Below are positions 30,152 through 37,220 of a stretch of DNA of 37,220 bases, one piece after another (the first letter of the stretch is position 1; the number at the start of each line of letters is the position of its first letter). A program made the translations under genes and the position numbers. The DNA is from a virus. Location of the stretch: positions 1 to 37,220 of the IMG/VR virus record IMGVR_UViG_3300009104_000055; one strand, written 5' to 3'. The notes below the pieces were generated by a model. That model ran no database searches and was not told the origin of the DNA. It worked only from the letters and a program-made list of their open reading frames with translations.

Positions 30152-30964
30152 TTAGTTGCCGAACCTCTGCCGAATAGCATCCTCAATCTTATCCAGATCA
30201 TCGCCAAGGTCTTGGATCTGCTGCGCAGGGGGGCCACTGCTCAATAACTTGCGCGGTGGATCCACATAGCCCTGCGAACGGGCCCAGTCCCGCCGCTTCT
30301 GATCTGTCTGCTCATGAGAGCGCTTCGCAAGCAACCGGATTGTGCCCTGATCATGCTTTCCAGTGCGCAGCATTTCGTTATGGATCCAGTACTTGTTGGC
30401 CATTGGGTACGCAGTCAGTGCCTGCGCAACGTCATTTGTTATCTGACGCTCAATGCCCTTTGCGGTTTGCTCCTGCCGGTATCGGCTAAACTCACCTGAC
30501 TGACTTTCCATCTGTTGCCTCAACTCCGCAAGTGCTGCACGGGACTGCTCCACCTGTGCCTGCATCTGTCGGAGTCGCGCGTCTGCTGGATCCTCATAGG
30601 GATCAAATTCAGACTCTTGGGCATACTGCTGCACCGGAGGCTGATACGCTGGCTGACCCTGGCTCTGTGCGTGCATCTGTGAAACCAAATGCGCGTACTG
30701 CTCATTCTGCGTGCGTAGCTGCTCGGTAAGGTTCTGCGTTAATTCAAGATTGTGTTGAGCTTGCTCTAACTGAGTTTTGCTCGACCTGAACCTGTCATTG
30801 ACCTGCTGAAACCGGTCGTAAGGCACAGGCTTGAATTGACCCGTTTCCGGATCCTGTTCCGGCACGAACGCATCTGTATCGCCAGATGGGGGCGTTTGGA
30901 GTGCCGCATCTTCCGGGGCTGACGATTCCCCGGCTCCATCAATGTTTACGTCTAAATCTGACAT
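30152..30964 (-). CDS. Scaffolding protein
   Basis: Encodes 270 aa from ATG 30964, which follows AGGAGAGGAC. The protein is acidic at the start, then Gln-rich coiled coil (about 48-110 and 128-165), then a basic C-terminal helix region, the classic composition of podovirus scaffold proteins. DPETGQFKPVPYDRFQQVND is typical of phage scaffolds. It directly precedes the major capsid gene and would guide procapsid assembly and then leave. First gene of the late operon. Confidence 0.85.
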   Translation of the reverse strand: MSDLDVNIDGAGESSAPEDAALQTPPSGDTDAFVPEQDPETGQFKPVPYDRFQQVNDRFRSSKTQLEQAQHNLELTQNLTEQLRTQNEQYAHLVSQMHAQSQGQPAYQPPVQQYAQESEFDPYEDPADARLRQMQAQVEQSRAALAELRQQMESQSGEFSRYRQEQTAKGIERQITNDVAQALTAYPMANKYWIHNEMLRTGKHDQGTIRLLAKRSHEQTDQKRRDWARSQGYVDPPRKLLSSGPPAQQIQDLGDDLDKIEDAIRQRFGN

Positions 30965-31118
30965 GTCCTCTCCTACGTTTTGGCGGGTTCGACCCGTGGA
31001 GTCTTCACGTTTCAAGCCACATCCCAACATGGGATCTGATGACGTCAGTGTGCTCCCGTTCTTTATATGGTGTCAACTCTGTTTTACTTATGTGCTTTTT
31101 TTTGACAAGTTTAACGGG
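30965..31118. promoter_or_regulatory. Divergent control region between scaffold and terminase
   Basis: The 154-bp gap feeds the late operon leftward and the packaging operon rightward. It holds a hairpin CGGGT-TCG-ACCCG at 30984-30996, a perfect dyad ATCCCA-ACA-TGGGAT at 31021-31035 and the palindrome TGACGTCA at 31040-31047. AT-rich sequence at 31060-31115 includes TTGACA-like and TATAAA-like hexamers, but none form a well-spaced pair. The promoters may depend on an activator or a phage factor. Confidence 0.5.
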
Positions 31119-33002
31119 ATGGGTTTGGCCGAAAACTGGGATCCTTTTGATACTCCTGGCGGTGGTGATGATGAAGACGCCGTGCGCCACATACCTGACA
31201 ACTTAAGCCCAAAGGAATTCTGGGAAAGGTGCAAGTCTGACTTTGAATACTACGCCCTTCATTGCTTACGCATCCGCGTAAAGGACATCGAAACGGGGCG
31301 CAACAAAATGATCCCGTTTGCACTCAACGCGGAGCAGGGGGTCATTTTAAAAGAATTTGTTGAGATGGAGCGCAAAAAGAAGCCCGTGCGCATCATCATC
31401 CTAAAGAGCCGTAAGATTGGCTTCTCAACCCTCATCGAGGCGTATGGGCACTGGAAGTGTCAATTCAACAAGCACTATCTCGCCAAGTGCATGGCACACC
31501 GTAAAGAGTCAACGGAAGAAATCTTTGAGATTGCGCACCGCTACCAGACCCATCAACACCCCGCAATCCAAGACATCGCGCCGGGGAAGCACAAGCGGTC
31601 AAGCCGGGACATGGGCATCTACTGGGAGCACGATTCACGCTTTGAGGTTGAGACCCAAGGGGCCACCGACGCAGACCGTGGTGCCACGCCTGACTATCTT
31701 CACCTGAGCGAGTTGGGTCTTTGGTGGAAGAAGCGCAAAACAACCAGTGACGCTGACGTCATGCAGTCATCAATGGGTTCCATCAGTGACGTGCACGGCA
31801 CCTACGTGATAATTGAGTCCACCGCCTGCGGAAGCGCCGGGGCTTTCTATGATAGGTTCTGGAAGGCGTGGAAACGGGAGCCCGGCAACCTGTTTAAGGC
31901 TTTCTTTTTTGGCTGGCAGGATCACGCCAAATACCGGCTGGACGAACGCCCTGGCGATAAGGTCTATGATCGCAAGCTCCGCAAGGCATACCGCGATGAT
32001 GATCAGCCTGCATTCTGGCGGCTTGCTGAAAAGATGGGCTATGACGAGCGGTGGGCGAGGCGTGCCATCATTTTTGAACTGAAGCCCTGCCAGGTCAGGT
32101 GGGCGCTGCAAACCCTGTTAACCAAGTTCGATGGTGACATCAAAGCCTTTGACACCGAGTTTCCGCTGTCGCCTGAGATCGCGTTCACATCCTCGTCATC
32201 ATCGCCGCTTGATCAAGTCAAGGTGCGTCAAAAGCTCACCGCCCTCGGGGAGAACCCGCCAGAGTCTCGCGCGTATGAGGCTATTGAGTGGAACGCGCGC
32301 AACAAAGCGGTCACCCTTGTGGACGGTGCGCCGCGATGGCGCATATGGCATGACCCGGAACCCGGCCATGAATACCTTCTGACCATCGACACCGCACACG
32401 GCAGTGATGAGGGGGATTTTTCTTGTATCCAGGTGGGGGATCGCACGGACAGAAAACAGGTTGCTGAGTTCTATCACCGCAGCCCACCCGATGTCGTTGC
32501 CGCGCAGGCGCTCGCGGCGGGCATGTATTATAACGTGGCCCTGGTGTCACCAGAGGTTGACGGCCCCGGCCTTGCCACGCTGCAAAACCTTCTTGAGTAC
32601 AACCAGGGCGCGGGCTACCCCAACATCTATGTGCGGTCAGCGAGCGGGAATTGGACGCAGCGCTTTGGGTTTAAGATGGGCCACAAGGGCAAGCGAGACG
32701 CCTGCGTTGCGGCGCTGTCTCGCGCCATCCGCTATAACAGTTGGGATTTCTACAGCGAAACCCTTCTGAGGGAGTGCCAGACATTCATCACCACCGCAAA
32801 GGGCCGCTGTGAGGCGATGCCAGGGGAGCATGATGATGCGGTTTTCGCGGCGGCTCAGATGTTATATATTGACACTGAGATGGGTGAAGCATCGGCACTC
32901 AACGAGGAGCATGAAGAGCTTGAGAAACGAGACTCGTTTTGGTCCAGGTTCTTCACCAAGTTCCCTGACGGCCACGATTCTCACCTGGGAACCCGGTGGT
33001 AA
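31119..33002 (+). CDS. terL: Large terminase subunit (packaging ATPase/nuclease)
   Basis: Encodes 627 aa from ATG 31119. This start begins the recognisable domain but has a poor ribosome binding site; an upstream in-frame ATG at 31029 would add 30 residues with a hydrophobic stretch and is less likely. The ATPase has a Walker A-like LKSRKIGFST at 95-104, Walker B DYLHLSE at 192-198 and motif III IESTA at 232-236. The nuclease has Asp424 in TIDTAHGSDEGDFS, Glu479 and Asp572-Asp573 in EHDDAV. The motor pumps DNA into the procapsid and cuts it. No convincing small terminase is next to it. The stop shares an A with the next ATG. Confidence 0.93.
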   Translation: MGLAENWDPFDTPGGGDDEDAVRHIPDNLSPKEFWERCKSDFEYYALHCLRIRVKDIETGRNKMIPFALNAEQGVILKEFVEMERKKKPVRIIILKSRKIGFSTLIEAYGHWKCQFNKHYLAKCMAHRKESTEEIFEIAHRYQTHQHPAIQDIAPGKHKRSSRDMGIYWEHDSRFEVETQGATDADRGATPDYLHLSELGLWWKKRKTTSDADVMQSSMGSISDVHGTYVIIESTACGSAGAFYDRFWKAWKREPGNLFKAFFFGWQDHAKYRLDERPGDKVYDRKLRKAYRDDDQPAFWRLAEKMGYDERWARRAIIFELKPCQVRWALQTLLTKFDGDIKAFDTEFPLSPEIAFTSSSSSPLDQVKVRQKLTALGENPPESRAYEAIEWNARNKAVTLVDGAPRWRIWHDPEPGHEYLLTIDTAHGSDEGDFSCIQVGDRTDRKQVAEFYHRSPPDVVAAQALAAGMYYNVALVSPEVDGPGLATLQNLLEYNQGAGYPNIYVRSASGNWTQRFGFKMGHKGKRDACVAALSRAIRYNSWDFYSETLLRECQTFITTAKGRCEAMPGEHDDAVFAAAQMLYIDTEMGEASALNEEHEELEKRDSFWSRFFTKFPDGHDSHLGTRW

Positions 33003-33238
33003 TGCTTGACTTATTGATTACTTTTTCGTGTGTGGCGCTGATTTCTATAACGATTATGGCGCTGAGCGTGGCAAGATATTGCTATGCGAGGAACTTCCGC
33101 GAGGATCAGCGATTCAAGCACCAGCAACTCAGGGCGGCCGTTAGTTCCCCTGAGCGGTGGGACGTGTTTGATGCGACCTATAAGGAACGATTCGAGAGTG
33201 ATTATCTGAATTTTTCTGTAGACCAGGGGGGGGAGTGA
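33002..33238 (+). CDS. Small protein with one membrane segment, 78 aa
   Basis: Encodes 78 aa. Residues 1-26 (MLDLLITFSCVALISITIMA) form one transmembrane helix with a possible lipobox-free signal anchor; the rest is charged and helical. It starts at the terminase stop (TAATG). Its end contains a run of eight G that doubles as ribosome binding site for the next gene and as a possible slippery site. Membrane proteins in a packaging operon are unusual; the role is unknown. Confidence 0.6.
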   Translation: MLDLLITFSCVALISITIMALSVARYCYARNFREDQRFKHQQLRAAVSSPERWDVFDATYKERFESDYLNFSVDQGGE

Positions 33239-33660
33239 TGGGTTTTTTGGCAAAAATCGCTGACAAGGCAACCGGTTCACTTGTTGACCGTGGTGTTGAC
33301 TTTCTTTTTGATTCAATATTCGGCGGCGGTGGCGGCGGGGGGCCACGGCCCGCAAACATCCCCTACCGAGGCCCGGCCCCGTCAGACTTCGTTTCCCAGA
33401 TGGCGGCACGCAAGGATATGGCAATCGCACCGCCCACCCCGACACCCGTCGCCCTGCCCTCACCTGAATCCGCCAGGGGCATCAGATCGGGCGAGTATAA
33501 CCAGGCGCTGCTGTCTGCGCTAAACAACATTCGAAACCGATGGGGCGGTGGATCTGCTGGGCCGCTGGCGCAGTACTCCCCGTCAACAAACTACGCCCCG
33601 CCCATGCCCCTGGGGCCACCGTCCGGGCCCGCACGAAACCCAATGGGGCCGCTGGCGTAA
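33238..33660 (+). CDS. Gly/Pro-rich protein, 140 aa
   Basis: Encodes 140 aa from ATG 33238 after the G8 run. The first 29 residues are an amphipathic helix (MGFLAKIADKATGSLVDRGV), followed by seven Gly, and then a long Pro/Ser/Ala-rich, probably disordered part. The amphipathic start and Gly hinge recall head-ejected or membrane-interacting peptides. A one-base backward slip on the G8 run would fuse it to the preceding membrane protein. Function unknown; likely virion-associated from its place before the portal. Confidence 0.6.
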   Translation: MGFLAKIADKATGSLVDRGVDFLFDSIFGGGGGGGPRPANIPYRGPAPSDFVSQMAARKDMAIAPPTPTPVALPSPESARGIRSGEYNQALLSALNNIRNRWGGGSAGPLAQYSPSTNYAPPMPLGPPSGPARNPMGPLA

Positions 33661-34290
33661 ATGCCGCCGCGTGACCCCCTGTATGTCAGCGGCTCCACCC
33701 CGGAGGGAGCCCTTGACCCCATGATTGATCGTGCCGTCCCACGGGGCGAGGAGGACATAATTCCGCTGATGGCCTACTTTATGCACCAGTGGATGCCATC
33801 AAAGTCGCACCCGAGGCTAAAGGTGGATCCAGAGATAGCCTACCAGGCGGAAGTTGCAGCAAGGGGCATGGGTCGATACGCGGAGCCCGCAGACGTTTTG
33901 GACTACTGGGCGTACCAAAGCCGGTTGCGTGGTACGCCAATGGCCGCCACCATTGAAAGCGGAGCCCTGCCACCGCCCGTGACGCATTCCGGCCCGCAAG
34001 GCGAGCCCAGCATACCGCAGTGGGCAATCGAGCAGGAGTTGAGGCGCAGCGCCTTGGATCGCAACAAGGGGGCCAACCGGGCCGTCCTTGAGTCAATACT
34101 TATGCCCAGGCCCGCAGGCCCAGGCATGGGCACCATGCAGCGCCAGCGGCCAAGGCCGGTGTATGATGAGCGCGGCAACGTAAAGGGATTTGACACGCGG
34201 GCGCTTGGCCAGCGTAACGTTATGAAATACCTTTGGCCCACTGAAACAATTAGACCCGGCGAAAGACCACCCGCACCCACTGGAAGGTAA
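33661..34290 (+). CDS. Hypothetical protein before the portal, 209 aa
   Basis: Encodes 209 aa, starting at the base after the previous stop with no clear ribosome binding site, so it is probably read by re-initiation. The first half is acidic and helical with several Trp and Tyr (MAYFMHQWMPSKSHP and VLDYWAYQSRL); the second half is Pro/Arg-rich. No known motif. Its position just before the portal gene suggests a portal partner, minor head protein or packaging factor. Confidence 0.6.
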   Translation: MPPRDPLYVSGSTPEGALDPMIDRAVPRGEEDIIPLMAYFMHQWMPSKSHPRLKVDPEIAYQAEVAARGMGRYAEPADVLDYWAYQSRLRGTPMAATIESGALPPPVTHSGPQGEPSIPQWAIEQELRRSALDRNKGANRAVLESILMPRPAGPGMGTMQRQRPRPVYDERGNVKGFDTRALGQRNVMKYLWPTETIRPGERPPAPTGR

Positions 34291-34293
34291 ACA

Positions 34294-36483
34294 ATGGCTT
34301 ATCCCACCGGACCCATCACCGAAGGGTACAAAGACAAGACATCAGGATATAACGCCTCTGGCGCTGACAAAAAGCTAGTTAGCTACGTCATGGAGCAGCA
34401 TGATCTGGCTGAACACGCAAAGTCTCAGGTTATTGAGGATACTTGGCTAGGCATGGCCTTTTTGACCGGCCACCAGTGGACACGATTCAACCGGATTCAA
34501 AACGTTCTCACCACTGACAACCCGCCCGCTTGGCGCGTGAGGATGGTGCTAAACTACATCTTGCCTACCGTTGAGACCTTTGTGGGCAAGCTGACCGAAA
34601 ACCGGCCTGGGTTTATCTGTCTTCCCGCGACCAACGACGATGACGACATAGAGGCGGCCCGACAGTGTGACAAGATGCTTGAGTATGAATGGGAGCGGGC
34701 GGGCACCTCCCAGGTCTTGCATGAGCTTGCCAAGTGGGTGGCTGTGGCCCCCATTGGATTCCTTAAGATGTGGTGGGATCCAACCCTGGGCGAAGACATC
34801 TCAGTGGACACCACGCCGTCTGACGTTGAGCCTGACGCAGATGGAGTTTACCCGCGCACCTTTGAAACCCGCAAGTCTGGCGAGGTGGTCATCTCTGCCG
34901 TCAACCCACTTGAGGTTGCGTGGGATCCGGGGGCCAAAGACAAAAGCACCTGCCAGTGGATGTACCACGCAAACTTTATGCACATAGACCGCATCCGCGA
35001 GCGGTGGCCCGCCAAGGGCAAGTACGTGCATCCAACGTCTGCCTCGGATTCCGACTCATTCAGCCAGCAACTTGTGCGGCACTTCCGGGGCACCACGGGC
35101 GATGATGACGCCACGGTAGACCGCGCTCTTGTGGTTGAATACTTTGAGAAAGCCTCGCCGCGCCACCCGCGCGGCCTGTATGCGGTTGTCTCTGGCGGAG
35201 TGCTCCTTGAAAAGGGTGACCTTCCGTTCAATAAGCTGCCGTTTTTCGCGGTGCGCCATAACACCGTGCCGGGCCGATGGCCTGGCGAGGGCATGGTGAA
35301 GTCGCTAATTCCCGCGCAAAAGGAACTGAACAAGTCAGCCAGTCAGCGCATAGAGAACAAAAACCTCCATGCGCAGCCCAAGTGGGTGGCCGAGAAGGGC
35401 TCTGTTGAAAAGGGTGCCATCAGCGATGAGCCTGGGGAGATCATATTCTACAACCGCACTGCCTCAAGGCCGCCGATGCCCATGCCTCCCCCTGGTCTGT
35501 CGCCTGAGCATGAGCGCATCCAAAACGAGCAGATAAAACACATTGAAAACATCAGCGGCATCTCAGACGTCACCCGTGGCCAGGCACCCGCCAGCTTCTC
35601 AGGGCGTGCCATTCGCCACTCTGCGGCCCTTGACCACACCAAGCTCGGGCCCACGGTGCGGGAGTTTGAGCGAGCGGTGGCCGACGCATGTAGTTACTGG
35701 CTGTTGTTGCTCCGCGAGTACATGCCGAAAGAAAGGATGCTCCGCGTATCTGGGCGCAACAACGAATTAGAGGTTTTTGCCTTTTACCGCAGCAAGATAA
35801 AGAACACCGAAGTGCGGATTCAGCCTTTTTCGATGCTCAGCCGCAACATCGCCGTGCGCCAGGAGTTGGTATTGCAGATGTATCAACTGGGCCTTTACGG
35901 AGACCAGCAGGATCCACGGGTCAAGATGCAGGCTCGAAAAGATATGGAGTTTGGCAACGATGAGATAACCCATGGCGACCGCTCCCGCGACCGCAACTAC
36001 GCCAGAGAAGAGAACTACGTTCTCTCCCAGGGCCAGTGGACTGACGCTCAGCCTTGGGAAGACCACATCACCCACATCGATGAACTCCTCTCATACATGA
36101 AGGGCGTGGATTACCGGTTGCTGGATGATGAGACAAAGCTGATGTTTCAAAAGCACCTGGCCTGGCACTACCACCTGGAGGCCCAGCAACGCTCGGGCGT
36201 TCCCTGGTGGGCACCCTACGCTGACTCGGGCGATCAGGGATGGCCTCCGGTTCCCGCACCTGAGCAACAAGGGCAACCACAGCAAGAGCCACCCGCTACA
36301 CCGCCAGCGCCACCGGTTGACGCATTCAACCCAACCCCTGAAGAGATCCAATTCCAGGGGCTCCAGCAACAGCAGGCCGGAGCGGGAGCCGTACCCCTGG
36401 CCGCAGGCATGGGTGGAATGCCTGAACTCAATCAAGCCGTTGGCCCCATGGGTCCCGGCGTAGGCCCAGGACTCAATCAATAA
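34294..36483 (+). CDS. Portal protein, P22-like podovirus type
   Basis: Encodes 729 aa, very near the size of P22 gp1 (725 aa). Characteristic segments include WLGMAFLTGHQWTRFN, RVRMVLNYILPTVETFVGKL and ENRPGF near the start; GRWPGEGMVKSLIPAQKELN; and GISDVTRGQAPASFSGRAIR in the stem/wing region. The last 90 residues are Pro/Gln-rich and flexible. Twelve copies form the DNA channel at one vertex, joined to the head-tail adaptor. It is 3 nt after the previous gene and on the opposite strand from the scaffold and capsid genes. Confidence 0.9.
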   Translation: MAYPTGPITEGYKDKTSGYNASGADKKLVSYVMEQHDLAEHAKSQVIEDTWLGMAFLTGHQWTRFNRIQNVLTTDNPPAWRVRMVLNYILPTVETFVGKLTENRPGFICLPATNDDDDIEAARQCDKMLEYEWERAGTSQVLHELAKWVAVAPIGFLKMWWDPTLGEDISVDTTPSDVEPDADGVYPRTFETRKSGEVVISAVNPLEVAWDPGAKDKSTCQWMYHANFMHIDRIRERWPAKGKYVHPTSASDSDSFSQQLVRHFRGTTGDDDATVDRALVVEYFEKASPRHPRGLYAVVSGGVLLEKGDLPFNKLPFFAVRHNTVPGRWPGEGMVKSLIPAQKELNKSASQRIENKNLHAQPKWVAEKGSVEKGAISDEPGEIIFYNRTASRPPMPMPPPGLSPEHERIQNEQIKHIENISGISDVTRGQAPASFSGRAIRHSAALDHTKLGPTVREFERAVADACSYWLLLLREYMPKERMLRVSGRNNELEVFAFYRSKIKNTEVRIQPFSMLSRNIAVRQELVLQMYQLGLYGDQQDPRVKMQARKDMEFGNDEITHGDRSRDRNYAREENYVLSQGQWTDAQPWEDHITHIDELLSYMKGVDYRLLDDETKLMFQKHLAWHYHLEAQQRSGVPWWAPYADSGDQGWPPVPAPEQQGQPQQEPPATPPAPPVDAFNPTPEEIQFQGLQQQQAGAGAVPLAAGMGGMPELNQAVGPMGPGVGPGLNQ

Positions 36484-36495
36484 AGGAGCATAACG

Positions 36496-36918
36496 ATGCC
36501 AACAGAAGACTATCCCATCGAAATCAAGGTTAACGAAGCCACCGCCAACATCATCCTCAGAAAGGCTGACCGGCTCAACATCCGGCCGGACATCCTGGTG
36601 GACCTATGCGGTCAGATGCTTCTCTCTGAGTTCGAGGTCAGAGATCTCCCCAAGGCCACCCGCAAGGGTGCCGTCTCCATAGGCAACGCTGGCGGCTCAA
36701 CCTTCAAACGACTCCCCATCTCCAAGCGGCTAGCCAAAAGCCTACAACCCTACATCACCGCTCTTGAGGTCAGCCTCTCCAACGTCATGCAAGACGCCAT
36801 CGTCGCCATGAAGCCCAACATCCAGCGGATGCTCCCCATCAACGCCCGCTCAATGTCCTCCATCCACAAGCAACTCTACCGCTACGAGCAGCAGGGCCAA
36901 TCAGTGAGACCTCACTGA
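36496..36918 (+). CDS. Possible ribbon-helix-helix DNA-binding protein
   Basis: Encodes 140 aa; AGGAGCATAACG precedes the ATG. The N-terminus YPIEIKVNEATANIILRKAD then RLNIRPDILVDLCGQM has the strand-helix-helix layout of ribbon-helix-helix proteins (a beta strand, then two helices with a short turn). The middle is Ser/Lys-rich, and the end has helices and a basic tail. It follows the portal, so it could be a late-found small terminase or a regulator. Box array C begins in its last codons, and its stop codon is part of a box. DNA binding is inferred from pattern only. Confidence 0.5.
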   Translation: MPTEDYPIEIKVNEATANIILRKADRLNIRPDILVDLCGQMLLSEFEVRDLPKATRKGAVSIGNAGGSTFKRLPISKRLAKSLQPYITALEVSLSNVMQDAIVAMKPNIQRMLPINARSMSSIHKQLYRYEQQGQSVRPH

Positions 36919-36940
36919 ATCCTCACTGAATCCTCAGTGA
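36901..36940. repeat. Array C of TCANTGA boxes, period 11 bp
   Basis: Boxes begin at 36901 (TCAGTGA), 36912 (TCACTGA), 36923 (TCACTGA) and 36934 (TCAGTGA), every 11 bp without exception. The first two form a perfect inverted repeat TCAGTGAG-AC-CTCACTGA. The last pair, TCACTGAATCCTCAGTGA, differs at one of 18 positions from the last pair of array A at 8660-8677. The array covers the stop of one gene and the GTG of the next. Confidence 0.8.
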
Positions 36941-37182
36941 TCACCATCCCCGGCCTTGGCCCCTCCACCATCAAGTACGAGTGCTTCACCCTCGGCCCCA
37001 CCAAAGAACCTTACCACTGGTGGTTTTTGGACTCCGGCCCCCTGCTGCACAACGCCCAGATAACCCACGCCCGTAACTGCCTGCGCGCCTACGGCCTAAA
37101 GCCGCCATGGGTACAGTGCAACCTACACCCCACCCACATATCCATCTCCCTGCCAGAAAAAATAATCCCAATTCCCAAATAA
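36937..37182 (+). CDS. Small protein at right end, GTG start
   Basis: Encodes 81 aa if the GTG at 36937 is used; that GTG lies inside the last box of array C, and no ribosome binding site is obvious. The sequence is rich in Pro, His, Trp and Ile with scattered Cys and reads like a small beta protein. Weak start, odd composition and overlap with a repeat make it uncertain. If translated, protein bound to array C would directly block it. Function unknown. Confidence 0.4.
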   Translation: MITIPGLGPSTIKYECFTLGPTKEPYHWWFLDSGPLLHNAQITHARNCLRAYGLKPPWVQCNLHPTHISISLPEKIIPIPK

Positions 37183-37220
37183 CTCCCAGCACTTCCGTAG
37201 ATCTATCCACAGCCTACACC

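Noticed and set aside
30942-31118. Longer N-terminus for the large terminase
   Set aside because: It overlaps the scaffold start on the other strand, adds an odd hydrophobic stretch and has no ribosome binding site; the recognisable domain starts at 31119.
31752-31763. Second TGACGTCA palindrome, within the terminase gene
   Set aside because: An isolated 8-bp palindrome in coding sequence; expected by chance at this length.
1-37220. CRISPR array, insertion sequence, integrase or attachment sites
   Set aside because: No regularly spaced repeat-spacer structure, transposase or recombinase motifs were found on either strand; the 11-bp arrays are far too short in period for CRISPR.

Overview
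The window looks like most or all of the genome of a tailed bacteriophage with a short-tail (podovirus-like) particle. No integrase or excision functions are visible. The host is probably Gram-negative, but this is inferred: there is a sigma70-type promoter (TTGACG/TATAAT), a candidate inner-membrane spanin, a P22/T7-like tail nozzle and adaptor, and an annealase whose last residues copy the C-terminal tip of bacterial SSB. No DNA polymerase, primase or SSB gene is recognisable, so replication probably relies on host enzymes. I saw no tRNA, CRISPR array or insertion sequence. The two ends show no obvious overlap by eye, so circularity is unproven.

Layout. (1) 76-5634, plus strand: about fifteen small early genes, many with Cys-pair zinc motifs. 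They follow a consensus promoter and a roughly 280-nt structured leader, and most intergenic gaps hold a hairpin. (2) 5631-9229, minus strand: the replication/recombination operon, read as a LexA-type winged-helix protein, a replication organiser, a DnaB helicase, a 52-codon microgene, a PD-(D/E)XK nuclease and a Rad52-like annealase with an SSB-like tip. (3) 9555-10047: a two-gene plus-strand island. (4) 10044-30964, minus strand: the late operon. Read in transcription order it gives scaffold, major capsid, two small virion proteins, head-tail adaptor, tail nozzle, beta-helix protein, small beta proteins, three very large internal/virion proteins (625, 616 and 1851 aa), a fibre with a LamG-like domain, and a lysis cassette with GH25 endolysin, candidate spanin and candidate holin. 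(5) 31119-37182, plus strand: large terminase, three small proteins, the portal, a ribbon-helix-helix-like protein and a small ORF. Terminase/portal therefore diverge from scaffold/capsid instead of lying in one operon.

Strongest non-coding signals. First, arrays of a palindromic heptamer TCANTGA repeat at exactly 11 bp. Two arrays of four lie inside the replication-organiser gene, a lambda-O-like arrangement for an origin. A third array of four lies at 36901-36940, beside the gene for a possible ribbon-helix-helix protein. Second, two intergenic leaders of equal length (1016-1085 and 1658-1727) share their flanks but carry different, fully compensated 10-bp stems, which is direct covariation evidence for a functional RNA hairpin upstream of the ribosome binding site. 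Third, a near-identical repeat of about 30 bp lies upstream of two separate plus-strand units (3338 and 9382 regions).

All function calls come from reading motifs and gene order. No database search or folding program was run.
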